From Caballeronia sordidicola (GTDB lineage: Bacteria > Pseudomonadota > Gammaproteobacteria > Burkholderiales > Burkholderiaceae): DNA of 64,000 bases. The number at the start of each line of letters is the position of its first letter. Position 1 is the stretch's first letter. Of the stretch, positions 1 to 9,752 are shown piece by piece. A program made the position numbers and the translations under genes. Under the pieces are notes generated by a model. That model made no database searches. It was not told where the DNA came from and worked only from the letters and a program-made list of their open reading frames with translations. The stretch covers positions 310,001 to 374,000 of the forward strand of contig NZ_JNFG01000202.1 of NCBI RefSeq assembly GCF_000729995.1, read 5' to 3'.

Positions 1-2622
1 CGTAATTCCCAGGGTGCGCGCGATCTCCTTGTTCGACTGCCCCTGCGCAATCAGCTCGACAATACCGCGCTCCCGTGCGCTCAGCGACTCGCGCTCCGGC
101 TCACGCCTCGCGCCGGCAGCGGGCTCGTAAAGCGCTCGCCAGCCGTCCAGCAGGCGATCGATGTAAGCAACGGTCTCCTTGGTCTGCGGGGTGGAGCGCG
201 TGTCGTCGCGAACCGCACGCAGGAGCGGCCCCATCTCCGGCCCCTGGTCGAGAATCGAGCGGTAGATGTCGCTATTGGCGTTCAGGACTTCGCGAAAGAT
301 TTCGACGGCGCGGGTCTGTTCGTTCGCACGCAACCAGACGAGCGCGAGCACGGTGCGCAAGCGCAGCGCAAGATAGTCGCCGCGCCGGTCTTCGACGCTT
401 CGCAAAGCGCATGTCAATGACCCGAGCGCTTCCTCTGTGTGGTTCTGGGCCATGGCCACCCAGGCCACCGCGATGGCACGGAAGGTTTCGATCTCCGGCG
501 AGACTGCTTCCTCCGCGGCGCAACGGGAGCCCACCAGCTGATCCAGCTGCACGACACATGCCGATGCTTCGGTCACTCTCCCTTCCGCAAGGTAGAGCCG
601 CGCGCGCTCGACGAGGACGCCGGCGGTCAGCCGGTCCCAGCGGCGTGCGTAACCCAGGGCCTGCGCCTGATCGAGCAGCGCATAGGCCTGCTCGTTGTCG
701 CCGCGCGCGATAGCGATCCGCACAAGCACCCGATAGGCGATCAAGGTGCTATCGAGCAGGACCGCGAGGTCGATCAACGGCATGAGATCGACCAGCAACG
801 CTTCAGCCTCATCGAGCCGCCCTTGCTCGTACCAGATCTGCGCAATCATGGGCGCGCACAACGCGGCCGAGATGGATTTCGGACCGGAATGGCGCTCGGC
901 GAGTTGCATCGACTCGGTGAAATAGCGCTCGGCGAGCGCGAAGTGCATCTGCTGCATTTCCGCGTGGCCGAGCAGGCATAGCCGGTAGACCGAAGCAAAC
1001 ACGTTGCGCTGGTCTTCCTCGATCGAATAGGGGATCCACGGTGTCGCGTACAGCGCTTGCAGGTTGCCTGCTTTCCAGTGCCCGAAGCGCACGACGTTGG
1101 AGACCACGTTGGTGGTCCAGCTGTCCGTCGACGGCCGGTCGAGACACGCCTGTGCGATCGCAAGCGCGCGCGGCGCGTCGTCCTGTAGCCCGGCCACCAC
1201 CGAGCGGATCCCCTGGCACTCCCAGCGGATGTTTTCGTGGGCGTTGCTCGAACCCGTACCCGCGTCGCGCTCGATCTCATCGAGCATCGCGAGCGCTTCG
1301 TCGAAACGCATCGCAAGCGCCATTCCCCACGCGATCGCGAGCGTAACCGCGACCTGCCCGCGCATCAGGCGCGCCGGGAACTGCCGTTGCCAGCCGAGCA
1401 GCGTGAGCAGGTCGCCTTTCGTGACAAGCGCCATCGCGCAGTGACCCATCAGGGAGACGGCGTCTTCCGTATCGCCCGCGGCGATCGCGTGCTTGACCGC
1501 GTCTGTCCATTGCTCCGCTCGGGCGTACCACTGGCACGCACGACGATGCAGGTCCACGACTTCATCGCGATGCCGGGTTTCGAGCCGCCGGCGCAGGTAC
1601 TCGCCCATCAGATGGTGATAGCGAAACCAGCGTCCTTCGATATCGAGCGGTTCGAGTAGCAACTGGCGGGCGGAGATCGTGTCCAGCATGCCTTGCCCCG
1701 CGCCAATGCCGGTTACCGCTTCACACAGCGACGCCGTCAGGCGATCAAGGATCGACGTGCGCAACATGAACTCGACCATGCCGGCCGGCAAACGCTTGAG
1801 GATGTCTTCAAGGTAGGCGGCGAACGGCCGGGAGGCACCGGACGGCGCGCTCACATCCCAGTCCGGTTTGCATTCGTCCCGCGACAGCACCGAGGCGGAA
1901 ATTCGCAGCGCCGCAGCCCAGCCTTCCGTGTTCGCGAACAGCGACTTGATGCTGGCAGCCCGCAGCCCGCCGGGGCATTCGTGTTCGACAAAACTACGGG
2001 TCTCGTCGAAGTTGAAACGAAGTGCCGACGCGTCGATTTCCAGCAGCTCGTTCCGGGCTCTCAGGTTGGCGAGCGGCAGCGGCGGATCGGTACGCGTGCA
2101 CACCACGACATGCACGCTCGTCGGTGCGTTCACGATGAAATACGACATGGCGTCGTGAATGGCGGGCAGGCTGATCAGGTGATAGTCGTCGACAAATAGA
2201 TAGACCTCGTCGTCGACATCGACGAGCTCATTGATCAGCGTCGACACGACCGAGTGCGCGGGCACGAGCGACGCCTCGGTGGTCAGGCTGAGCGCGGACG
2301 CGCCGACGCTGGCGCAGGCGTTGCGCAACGCCCGCGCCAGATGATGGAAGAAGCGCGCGGGTTCGTCGTCCTCCGTGTCGAGCGACAGCCACGCGACATA
2401 GGCGCCGCTTGCATTCAGCCCGTTGAGCCACGTGAGCGCAAGCGATGTCTTGCCAAAACCGGCAGGCGCCTTGATGACGGTCAGCCGTTTGTATTCTGCT
2501 TTCCCGGCCAGCGCGACGAGCCGTGGCCGATCGATCAATCCGGCGGGCAGGCGCGGCGGGAAGACCTTCGTTGCGAGGAAGACAGGCGGCCTGTGCGGGG
2601 GTGGTGCTTCTATCACGTGCAT
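1..2622 (-). CDS. LuxR-family ATP-dependent transcriptional regulator (MalT-like), 3' end cut by window
   Basis: The reading frame is open from an ATG at 2622 to the window edge, 874 codons without a stop. A P-loop (KAPAGFGKTS, residues 51-60) opens an AAA/STAND-type NTPase domain; the middle is Leu/Ala-rich helical repeat of the MalT/TPR kind; at the edge the LuxR helix-turn-helix begins (LSARERGIVELIAQGQSNKE). This is the LAL/MalT regulator architecture, in which an inducer and ATP drive oligomerisation and DNA binding. Such proteins are about 900 residues, so only some 30-40 are missing. It is divergent from the etf operon, which it might control, but no operator was identified. An upstream in-frame extension has no ATG. 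Confidence 0.85.
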   Translation of the reverse strand, partial: MHVIEAPPPHRPPVFLATKVFPPRLPAGLIDRPRLVALAGKAEYKRLTVIKAPAGFGKTSLALTWLNGLNASGAYVAWLSLDTEDDEPARFFHHLARALRNACASVGASALSLTTEASLVPAHSVVSTLINELVDVDDEVYLFVDDYHLISLPAIHDAMSYFIVNAPTSVHVVVCTRTDPPLPLANLRARNELLEIDASALRFNFDETRSFVEHECPGGLRAASIKSLFANTEGWAAALRISASVLSRDECKPDWDVSAPSGASRPFAAYLEDILKRLPAGMVEFMLRTSILDRLTASLCEAVTGIGAGQGMLDTISARQLLLEPLDIEGRWFRYHHLMGEYLRRRLETRHRDEVVDLHRRACQWYARAEQWTDAVKHAIAAGDTEDAVSLMGHCAMALVTKGDLLTLLGWQRQFPARLMRGQVAVTLAIAWGMALAMRFDEALAMLDEIERDAGTGSSNAHENIRWECQGIRSVVAGLQDDAPRALAIAQACLDRPSTDSWTTNVVSNVVRFGHWKAGNLQALYATPWIPYSIEEDQRNVFASVYRLCLLGHAEMQQMHFALAERYFTESMQLAERHSGPKSISAALCAPMIAQIWYEQGRLDEAEALLVDLMPLIDLAVLLDSTLIAYRVLVRIAIARGDNEQAYALLDQAQALGYARRWDRLTAGVLVERARLYLAEGRVTEASACVVQLDQLVGSRCAAEEAVSPEIETFRAIAVAWVAMAQNHTEEALGSLTCALRSVEDRRGDYLALRLRTVLALVWLRANEQTRAVEIFREVLNANSDIYRSILDQGPEMGPLLRAVRDDTRSTPQTKETVAYIDRLLDGWRALYEPAAGARREPERESLSARERGIVELIAQGQSNKEIARTLGIT

Positions 2623-3011
2623 CAGTTGCTCCAGGCGTTCGGGTTGACCCTGACTGCCATTTTCCGTCCTCGCGATCGCGCTCCCCTGTAAGGGGGATTT
2701 TGCGCGGCGCCGCGTTCAGACACCATTCATTCCAGTGAGGAGACATGCAGTTCCACAGTTGGACAACGGTGCGGCACGACGACCGGTCATTGGGAGTCGC
2801 CCCTCGGCGGGCGCGGCCTGTTGGGGTGCTCTGCTCGGGAAATGATACGCGCAACCACCTTGAGGCTGCAGACGTGTCTACCCGCATCTGATCGTATTGC
2901 GGTGCACAAGCCCGGGCCGGTGGCGCGGATCCCGTACGAACAAAACCAAGCCTCTGGCGATCGGTTCACATCGCCGGCGCGACAGAGTCCCTTATCGAAA
3001 CGGAGAAGGCA
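2623..3011. other. Divergent intergenic region between LuxR regulator and etfB
   Basis: 389 bases carry the outward promoters of the LuxR-type gene and the etf operon. No convincing ORF is present. A good Shine-Dalgarno (GGAGAAGGCA) sits just before the etfB ATG. I saw no clear operator palindrome. Confidence 0.5.
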
Positions 3012-3761
3012 ATGAAAGTACTGGTTCCTGTCAAACGCGTCGTCGACGCGAACGTGAGAGTCCGCGTAAAGGCCGACGGCAGCGCTGTTGACATCGCGAA
3101 TGTGAAGCTGTCGATGAACCCCTTCGACGAAATCAGCGTGGAAGAGGCGGTGCGTTTGAAGGAAGCCGGCGCGGCGTCAGAGGTGGTCGTTGTGTCTTGC
3201 GGCGTGCAGGGTTGCCAGGAAACGCTGCGCACGGCGATGGCGACGGGCGCTGACCGGGCCATCCTCGTCCAGACCGACGCCGAGTTGCAGCCGCTGGCGG
3301 TTGCGAAGCTGCTCAAGGCGCTGGTGGACAAGGAGCAGCCGCAACTCGTGATGCTCGGCAAGCAGGCCATCGATGACGACGCGAATCAGGTCGGCCAGAT
3401 GCTCGCGGCGTTGCTCGGCTGGCCGCAGGCGACCTTTGCATCGAAGCTGAGCGTCGAAGCAGGCAAGGCACTCGTTACGCGTGAGATCGACGGCGGACTG
3501 GAGACGATCGAGGTCGATCTGCCGGCGGTGGTGACCACCGATCTCCGGCTCAACACACCGCGCTATGCGACGCTGCCCAACATCATGAAGGCGAAGAAGA
3601 AGACGCTCGATGTGGTGACGCCCGATGCGCTCGGCGTCGACATCTCGCCCCGGCTGTCGACACTGAAGCTCGCTGAGCCGACGAAGCGCGAGGCAGGCGT
3701 TCGCGTCGCCGACGCCGCTGATCTCGTGGCCAAGCTGAAGAACGTCGCACACGTCATCTAA
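3012..3761 (+). CDS. etfB: Electron transfer flavoprotein beta subunit
   Basis: 249 residues, the usual EtfB length. The start MKVLVPVKRVVD is typical, and the family signature VDLPAVVTTDLRLNTPRY followed by the KAKKK recognition-loop region lies at about residues 168-197. EtfB binds AMP and docks on acyl-CoA dehydrogenases; with EtfA it passes electrons to ETF:ubiquinone oxidoreductase. It is first in an operon with etfA (16-base gap) and an acyl-CoA dehydrogenase, a dedicated donor-acceptor arrangement. Confidence 0.95.
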   Translation: MKVLVPVKRVVDANVRVRVKADGSAVDIANVKLSMNPFDEISVEEAVRLKEAGAASEVVVVSCGVQGCQETLRTAMATGADRAILVQTDAELQPLAVAKLLKALVDKEQPQLVMLGKQAIDDDANQVGQMLAALLGWPQATFASKLSVEAGKALVTREIDGGLETIEVDLPAVVTTDLRLNTPRYATLPNIMKAKKKTLDVVTPDALGVDISPRLSTLKLAEPTKREAGVRVADAADLVAKLKNVAHVI

Positions 3762-3777
3762 AAAGGAAGAGGGAGAC

Positions 3778-4725
3778 ATGTCCATACTTGTTATTGCAGA
3801 ACACGACAATCAGACGCTGAAGGCCGCGACGTTGAATACCGTCACCGCCGCTGCGCGTCTTGGCGACGACATTCATGTGCTTGTCGCCGGATCGCAATGC
3901 GCGGCCGTGGCCGAGCAGGCTGCAAGCATCGCCGGCGTGACCCGCGTGCGCGTCGCCGATGCGCCGCACTATGCGCATCCGCTGGCCGAGAACCTGGCCG
4001 CGCTGATCACGACGGTCGCGACCGACTACCACCACATACTGGCGCCCGCCACGACCACCGCGAAGAACGCGCTGCCCCGCGTGGCTGCGCTGCTCGACGT
4101 CGCGCAGATCTCTGACGTCGTTGCCGTCGAGTCCGCCGATATCTTCGTGCGCCCCATCTACGCGGGCAACGTGCTGGCGACGGTGCGAAGCGCGGACCGT
4201 ATCAAGATCATGACGGTACGCACGACAGCCTTTGCAGCGGCGCAGGCGGTTGGCGGCGCGGCGGCGATCGAAGCGCTCGCGCCGGCCGTCGAGGTTCCGG
4301 GCTCACGTTTCGTGAGCCACCAACTGACCCGCTCCGAGCGTCCTGAGTTGACAGCGGCGCAACGGGTGATCTCGGGCGGCCGGGGCATGGGTTCGGGCGA
4401 TAACTTCGCATTACTTGAGGATATCGCTAACAAGCTGGGCGCAGCGGTCGGCGCATCGCGCGCTGCCGTGGATGCCGGCTTCGCGCCGAACGACTATCAG
4501 GTGGGCCAGACCGGCAAGGTCATCGCGCCGCAGCTCTATATCGCGGTCGGCATCTCCGGCGCGATCCAGCATCTGGCCGGCATGAAGGACTCGAAGGTGA
4601 TCGTTGCAATCAACAAGGACGAGGAGGCGCCGATCTTTCAGGTCGCCGACTATTGGATCGTTGGCGATCTCTTCAAGGTATTGCCGGAGTTGTCCGGTGA
4701 GCTGGACAAACTGCAACAAAACTGA
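3778..4725 (+). CDS. etfA: Electron transfer flavoprotein alpha subunit
   Basis: 315 residues, full length for EtfA. The C-terminal FAD-binding domain is clear: SGGRG at 199-203 and VGQTGKVIAPQLY at 242-254, followed by SGAIQHLAG. It holds the FAD that accepts electrons from the partner dehydrogenase. An AGGAAGAGGGAGAC ribosome site precedes the ATG. It lies between etfB and the dehydrogenase, 11 bases from the latter. Confidence 0.96.
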   Translation: MSILVIAEHDNQTLKAATLNTVTAAARLGDDIHVLVAGSQCAAVAEQAASIAGVTRVRVADAPHYAHPLAENLAALITTVATDYHHILAPATTTAKNALPRVAALLDVAQISDVVAVESADIFVRPIYAGNVLATVRSADRIKIMTVRTTAFAAAQAVGGAAAIEALAPAVEVPGSRFVSHQLTRSERPELTAAQRVISGGRGMGSGDNFALLEDIANKLGAAVGASRAAVDAGFAPNDYQVGQTGKVIAPQLYIAVGISGAIQHLAGMKDSKVIVAINKDEEAPIFQVADYWIVGDLFKVLPELSGELDKLQQN

Positions 4726-4736
4726 TTCCGGAGACC

Positions 4737-6530
4737 ATGATGAGCACCTATATTGCACCGCTGCGCGACATGCGCTTCGTGATGACGGAACTGGCCGGTC
4801 TCGGTGGGTTGTCTTCGCTGCCGGGCTTCGAGGAGGTCACGCCCGAGCTCGCCGAGGCTGTGCTCGACGAGGCGGCGAAGCTCGCAACCGAAGTGCTGGC
4901 GCCGCTCAACAAGCCCGGTGACGAGCAGGGCGCGCGCCTGACGAAGGACGGCGTGGTTGCAGCGGACGGTTTCGCGGCAGCCTACCGGCAGTTCGTCGAA
5001 AGCGGCTGGAGCGGCCTCTCAGGTGACCCGGATTTTGGCGGCCAGGGGCTGCCCGAGTTGTTGAGTGCGGCGACCGTCGAGATGTGGAATTCGTCCAACA
5101 TGGCGTTCGCGCTGTGTCCTCTGTTGACGGCAGGCGCCACGGAGGCGTTGAGGCAGCACGGCTCGGACGAACTCAAGGAACGCTATTTGACGAATCTCGT
5201 CAGCGGTGAGTGGACGGGCACCATGAACCTGACCGAGCCGCAAGCGGGCTCGGATCTCGCTGCCGTGCGCACGAAGGCGGTGCCCGAGGGGGACCATTAT
5301 CGCCTCTCTGGTCAGAAGATCTTTATCACGTGGGGCGATCACGATATGACGGGCAACGTCATTCATCTGGTCCTTGCACGCACGCCGGATGCGCCCGAGG
5401 GCGTGCGCGGCATATCGCTCTTTGTCGTGCCCAAGTTCCTGCTGAATGCCGATGGCTCTCCGGGACAACGCAACGACGTTCACTGCGTGTCCCTCGAACA
5501 CAAGCTAGGCATTCACGCGAGTCCGACCTGCGTGATGAGCTTTGGGGACCAAGGCGGCGCGATCGGTTATCTGGTGGGGCAGGAGAACAAAGGGCTCGCG
5601 CATATGTTCACGATGATGAACGAGGCGCGCCAGAAGGTAGGCATCCAGGGGCTCGCGATTGCCGAACGCGCTTATCAGCAGGCCCGTGAATACGCGAAGG
5701 AACGCGTCCAGGGCCGGCTCGCGGGCAGCAAGTCGGGTGGAGCAGTGGCAATCATTCATCACCCGGATGTGCGGCGCATGTTGATGACGATGAAGTCCCA
5801 AGTCGAAGCGATGCGTGCTTTCGCGTACGTGATGGCCGCGGACATGGACCGCGCGCATCGTGACCCTGACGCCGGTGAACGCGCACGTCGCCAGACGCGT
5901 GTCGATCTTCTGATCCCCGTGTTGAAAGCATGGTGTACGGAGTTGGGCGTCGAGATTGCATCGATGGGTGTGCAGGTGCATGGCGGGATGGGTTACATCG
6001 AAGAGACGGGCGCATGCCAGTTCCTGCGCGACGCACGCATCGCTCCGATCTACGAGGGCACGACGGGCATCCAGGCTGCCGACCTTGCCGGCCGCAAGCT
6101 CGCGTCAGATCAGGGCAAGGGGATGGCTGAGCTGGTGGCCGAGATTCGTCAGGCCGCGTTGGAGTTGGAGCGCAGCACGGACCGCCAGGTGGCTTCCATT
6201 GGCACGGCGCTCGCGGCCGGTGTCCAGGCGCTCGACGATGCCACCACCTGGATGCTGCATGCGTTGGCAACTGAGCCTGACGCAGCGCTTGCCGGTTCGG
6301 TCGACTATCTGATGCTCACCGGATACGTGTGCGGCGGGTGGCAGATGGGGCGCGCTGCGCTTGCTGCGTCAAAACATTGCGCGGCAAATGAAGACCCGGA
6401 TTTCCATCGCGCGAAGCTTGTCACTGTGCGCTTCTACGCCGACAAAATATTGCCCAAAGCGATTGCGCTTCTGGAGACAATCCGCAGCGGCGCACCGAGC
6501 GAGTCGAGCCTCCCAATCGAGCAGTTCTGA
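4737..6530 (+). CDS. Acyl-CoA dehydrogenase (long form with C-terminal extension)
   Basis: 597 residues, longer than the classical ~390 of short-chain enzymes, as in bacterial ACADs with an N-terminal cap and a C-terminal acetyl-CoA-dehydrogenase-like domain. The flavin/substrate motif MNLTEPQAGSDL is at 163-174; the catalytic-base motif APIYEGTTGIQ lies near residue 438 (Glu). It oxidises an acyl-CoA to the enoyl-CoA and hands electrons to the EtfAB encoded just upstream. A second ATG three bases on (4740) is equally possible as the start. Substrate chain length cannot be read from the sequence. Confidence 0.93.
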   Translation: MMSTYIAPLRDMRFVMTELAGLGGLSSLPGFEEVTPELAEAVLDEAAKLATEVLAPLNKPGDEQGARLTKDGVVAADGFAAAYRQFVESGWSGLSGDPDFGGQGLPELLSAATVEMWNSSNMAFALCPLLTAGATEALRQHGSDELKERYLTNLVSGEWTGTMNLTEPQAGSDLAAVRTKAVPEGDHYRLSGQKIFITWGDHDMTGNVIHLVLARTPDAPEGVRGISLFVVPKFLLNADGSPGQRNDVHCVSLEHKLGIHASPTCVMSFGDQGGAIGYLVGQENKGLAHMFTMMNEARQKVGIQGLAIAERAYQQAREYAKERVQGRLAGSKSGGAVAIIHHPDVRRMLMTMKSQVEAMRAFAYVMAADMDRAHRDPDAGERARRQTRVDLLIPVLKAWCTELGVEIASMGVQVHGGMGYIEETGACQFLRDARIAPIYEGTTGIQAADLAGRKLASDQGKGMAELVAEIRQAALELERSTDRQVASIGTALAAGVQALDDATTWMLHALATEPDAALAGSVDYLMLTGYVCGGWQMGRAALAASKHCAANEDPDFHRAKLVTVRFYADKILPKAIALLETIRSGAPSESSLPIEQF

Positions 6531-6618
6531 CCAGTTCCGACCAGTAATGAGCGGCGCTATAAGAGAAAACGGCGGCGTTGAAACATTGATACGTCATGCT
6601 AAATAAATCAGAGACAAA

Positions 6619-7377
6619 ATGATGAAAAAACTTCTATGCCTTGCGTTAATACCGGGTGCGATATGTTCCACTGCGATGGCGCAAAGCGCGGGCAGTCTCA
6701 TAACCAGCGTAGGTGGAGTGTGGCTCGATTTTGGCCCGTCTTCCGCAACATCGTTGCAGAGCACCTCGACCTTTGGCACATTCACGTCGACAGGAACCGG
6801 TGGTCAGATCCATAACACGTTCACCATGGAGCTCGCGACCACTTATTTCGTCACGGACCATATTGCCTTTGACCTGGCGGCAGGCATACCGCCCAAGCTC
6901 CAGCTCTTTGCGCAGGGCAAGGCCACGCCATTCGGTGCTGGCGGGCCATCGCTCGATCTGGGGAATCTGGCGCCGCTCGCCACCACCCGGTCGTGGTCAC
7001 CCATTCTGTTCCTGAAGTATTACTTCTTCGACGCGCAGACGAAGCTGCGCCCGTTCGTCGGTGTCGGCGGGAATTACACCTGGTTTTCGCATACCAATCT
7101 CAACTCGACATTCAGTGCTGCGGGACAACTGATTGCAGGGCCTGGCGGGCAGGTCAAGGCAACGCTCAGTCCGTCATGGAACCCCGCGGTCACCGCGGGC
7201 GCGTCTTACAACATCAGCAAGAACTGGTATGCGACCGGGTCGGTGACCTATCTGTCTCTCAAGACAAATGCGACGGTCACGTCCGTAGCCGCCAACGGTC
7301 AGACGGTGTTGACAAGCAGGACGCGCATCACGGCGGATCCGGTGATCGTTTTTCTGGGTGTTGGGTACCGGTTTTAA
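6619..7377 (+). CDS. OmpW-family outer membrane protein
   Basis: 252 residues beginning with a cleavable signal peptide (MMKKLLCLALIPGAICSTAMAQ). The mature part shows alternating hydrophobic beta-strands, the KYYFFDAQTKLRPFVGVGGNYTW pattern cut here into two pieces (KYYFFDA, RPFVGVGGNYTWF) typical of OmpW, and a terminal aromatic (GVGYRF) for BAM recognition. OmpW forms an eight-stranded barrel for small hydrophobic solutes. It stands alone downstream of the dehydrogenase; an insertion of low-complexity Ser/Thr near residues 30-50 is the only oddity. A second ATG follows the first directly. Confidence 0.88.
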   Translation: MMKKLLCLALIPGAICSTAMAQSAGSLITSVGGVWLDFGPSSATSLQSTSTFGTFTSTGTGGQIHNTFTMELATTYFVTDHIAFDLAAGIPPKLQLFAQGKATPFGAGGPSLDLGNLAPLATTRSWSPILFLKYYFFDAQTKLRPFVGVGGNYTWFSHTNLNSTFSAAGQLIAGPGGQVKATLSPSWNPAVTAGASYNISKNWYATGSVTYLSLKTNATVTSVAANGQTVLTSRTRITADPVIVFLGVGYRF

Positions 7378-7518
7378 CCAGAGCGTATCAGCGGGGCATC
7401 GGAACGGTCTGGTGGCGGCTGTACTTGCGTGACGATGCGCCGAGAGCCGATTGCCGCCATCGCTGCATTCCAGATACGTCTTCGCGGAAGATCAAGTCAG
7501 TTGATCAAGTGCAGCGTA

Positions 7519-7947
7519 TCAAGCACGCGCCCGAATGGGATTGAACGTCTCGATGCCGGGAAAATCCCGCTCATTGTCGGTTACGACAACGCATTGGTTG
7601 GCCTCGGCGACGGCCGCGATGATCGTGTCCAGTGCGCTCCTTGGCTGTCCTATGCCCTTTGCATCGGCCATCAGGCGAGCCCAGATGAGACTGGCGCTTT
7701 CGTCGAAGGAAAGCACGCGCCCAGCGAACAGTGACTGAGGTCCTTCAGGCCCGAAGAACCAGGCGTCCAGTTGATCTCGCCGTTTCCCCGCGGGCTTTTC
7801 CAGTAATCCCCGACGGATCTCCGCGACCGTCAGGGAGGCGATGAAAAGGTCGTCGTCGTTCTGTCGGGCCATCCACGTCAGCAATGATTTGGACGGCGCT
7901 GGTTTGGTGACTTTGCTGATGATGTTGGTGTCGAGCAGGTAGCGCAT
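7519..7947 (-). CDS. PIN-domain ribonuclease toxin (VapC/FitB-like)
   Basis: 142 residues with the PIN acidic centre: Asp6 (LLDTNIIS), Glu43 (VAEIRRG), Asp107 (LDTIIA) and Asp124/Asp128 (VTDNERDF). These chelate Mg2+ or Mn2+ and cut RNA, for VapC usually tRNA. Its ATG shares one base with the stop of the upstream antitoxin gene (TGATG), so translation is coupled. The IISK...PS and WF/GPEG segments make it closer to the FitB-like branch. All catalytic residues are present, so the toxin looks functional. Confidence 0.9.
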   Translation of the reverse strand: MRYLLDTNIISKVTKPAPSKSLLTWMARQNDDDLFIASLTVAEIRRGLLEKPAGKRRDQLDAWFFGPEGPQSLFAGRVLSFDESASLIWARLMADAKGIGQPRSALDTIIAAVAEANQCVVVTDNERDFPGIETFNPIRARA

Positions 7948-8246
7948 CAGATATCTACGCGACGTCCATCATCGTGGGAACGAACGAACTCGATATCAGT
8001 TTCTACCAGCGGAGAGCGTCGGAGAGCCGCCAGGATGCCGCCCTTTTTGGGTGAGCTGCCGGAGAGGGTCTGGATTATTGCTGCACGTAGTTGTGACGCT
8101 TGGAGAGTGTCTTCGGCCAGGCGTCGGGCCAACGAGCGCAGAAGGTCGCGATCAGCGTCACGGCCCAGCACTTCGAAACGTGCAAGGCCACGCTCGCTGA
8201 GCCGAGTGCGATAGTTCTGTATGGCGCGATTTTGGGATGTACGCAT
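7947..8246 (-). CDS. Antitoxin of the PIN toxin pair
   Basis: 99 residues from the ATG at 8246, which has a strong GGAGGG ribosome site; an upstream in-frame extension to 8363 lacks one and has an unlikely composition. The protein is rich in Arg and Leu with a predicted helical middle (RDLLRSLARRLAEDT). It lies directly before the toxin gene with TGATG coupling, which is the basis for calling it the antitoxin. I do not recognise its DNA-binding fold with certainty. It would neutralise the toxin and repress the operon. Confidence 0.72.
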   Translation of the reverse strand: MRTSQNRAIQNYRTRLSERGLARFEVLGRDADRDLLRSLARRLAEDTLQASQLRAAIIQTLSGSSPKKGGILAALRRSPLVETDIEFVRSHDDGRRVDI

Positions 8247-8600
8247 GATGCCCTCCGGATATATCCAGTAATATAGCCGGGTATCGGGATTCGAGCAAGC
8301 GCTGCTGCCGGGTGACGGTTCGATAACTGCTCTAAAGTTCATGCACGACAAGCTTTCAGGCAAGCGCTGGAAGCGCTGCGCCGGGACACCGGCGCAACGT
8401 CTTGCGGACTGATTTTTTCCGACTGTTGTGCTAAACCCGCGGCCACGTGGAAATAGGCTCGAACGAGTGGCATAGGGTCTTTACCCCTTTCAAACGCTGC
8501 CCACGCCGCCGGTGGTGTCTTCGTTGCCGTGGTGCGGCAGGTTCTGTATGGTGAGTCAACAGATGCAGCGCTCCCGGCTGCATGACACCACGGATACCGA
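8247..8600. other. Intergenic region without recognised gene
   Basis: 354 bases hold the outward promoters of the toxin-antitoxin operon and of the flavoprotein gene at 8601. A minus-strand frame (8339-8620) is open but has no recognisable protein features or ribosome site. Seen otherwise: nothing. Confidence 0.4.
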
Positions 8601-9674
8601 ATGACTTCCGATGCAGACATCCTAGTAGAGGCATCAACATCCCCAATACGAACCGATGTCCTGATCGTCGGCGCGGGGCCTGTAGGCCTCTTCGCGGCAT
8701 TCGAGGCAGGAGTGATCGGGTTATCGTGTCAGATCGTCGATACGCTTGAACGGATCGGCGGCCAATGCATTGAGTTGTACCCGGACAAGCCCATCTACGA
8801 TATCCCCGCCATTCCGTCGTGCACCGCACGCGAACTGGTCGACCGGCTGATGGAGCAATGTCGCCCTTTCAATGTCCCGATTCACTTAGGTCAACGAGTC
8901 GAAACTGTTCAGCAGCGCGAAGACGGCCGCTGGACGGTCACGACAGGTCAAGGCCTCGTCTTCGATACCGCCGCGATCATGCTGGCCGCCGGTAACGGAG
9001 CGTTCATACCGCAACGCCTGGCACTTCCCGAAGCGACATCGCTTGAAGACAGCCATGTCCACTACAGCGTGCGCAATCTCGCCGATTTCGCCGATAAAAC
9101 CGTGATAGTCGCCGGCGGCGGCGACTCCGCACTCGATTGGGCGCTGGCCCTGCGCAAGGTGGCGCGCCGAGTCGTGCTGGTGCATCGGCGCAATGGGTTC
9201 AGCGCGGTGGCATCGAGTGTCGATGAGATGAGGCGCGCGGTTGATGCCGGGGAAATGGAGTTCATGGTCGGTTCTATCGCCGCGCTGGCAGCACCCGAAA
9301 ACAAGCTGGCATCGATCGAGATCCGGCAGATTGGCGGAGCCGCGCAGATCGATGCGGATCATCTTGTGGTGCTGTATGGTCTGGTCGCGGACCTGGGACC
9401 GATCGCGAGCTGGGGTTTGAAAATCATCGGTGGACGGGTGGATGTGGATACCTCGAACTACGAGAGTTCACAACCGGGGATCTTCGCGGTGGGCGACATC
9501 GCGAATTATCCGAACAAGCAAAAGCTGATCCTTTCGGGCTTTCACGAGGCGTCGCTGGCGCTGAGGAAAGCGTACGCCTATGCGTATCCCGACAAGAAGC
9601 GGGTGCATGTCCATTCCAGTTACGACGCAGGGCTGGCCGAGCGGATTGCGTCCGGTTCGATGCATCAGGAGTGA
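8601..9674 (+). CDS. NAD(P)/FAD-dependent oxidoreductase (ferredoxin-NADP reductase, thioredoxin-reductase-like)
   Basis: 357 residues. The FAD dinucleotide fold is at residues 24-29 (GAGPVG), a second Rossmann motif (AGGGDSALDWAL) near 170, and the FAD ribityl motif FAVGDIAN near 295. No CxxC redox pair lies between them, which separates it from thioredoxin reductase and fits the TrxR-like ferredoxin/flavodoxin-NADP+ reductases. YPDKPIYDIPAIP is also characteristic of that group. It likely moves electrons between NADPH and ferredoxin or flavodoxin in the cytoplasm. Monocistronic. Confidence 0.9.
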   Translation: MTSDADILVEASTSPIRTDVLIVGAGPVGLFAAFEAGVIGLSCQIVDTLERIGGQCIELYPDKPIYDIPAIPSCTARELVDRLMEQCRPFNVPIHLGQRVETVQQREDGRWTVTTGQGLVFDTAAIMLAAGNGAFIPQRLALPEATSLEDSHVHYSVRNLADFADKTVIVAGGGDSALDWALALRKVARRVVLVHRRNGFSAVASSVDEMRRAVDAGEMEFMVGSIAALAAPENKLASIEIRQIGGAAQIDADHLVVLYGLVADLGPIASWGLKIIGGRVDVDTSNYESSQPGIFAVGDIANYPNKQKLILSGFHEASLALRKAYAYAYPDKKRVHVHSSYDAGLAERIASGSMHQE

Positions 9675-9752
9675 GATCCCGCTGCCGTGTGATGGGAAAC
9701 GGGAAACGGGAAACTGGAAATGCCGGCGTACATCAGCAGCGTTCGTCTCAAC

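Noticed and set aside
8339..8620. 93-residue minus-strand frame before the flavoprotein gene
   Set aside because: No family likeness or ribosome site, and overlaps the start of the real plus-strand gene.
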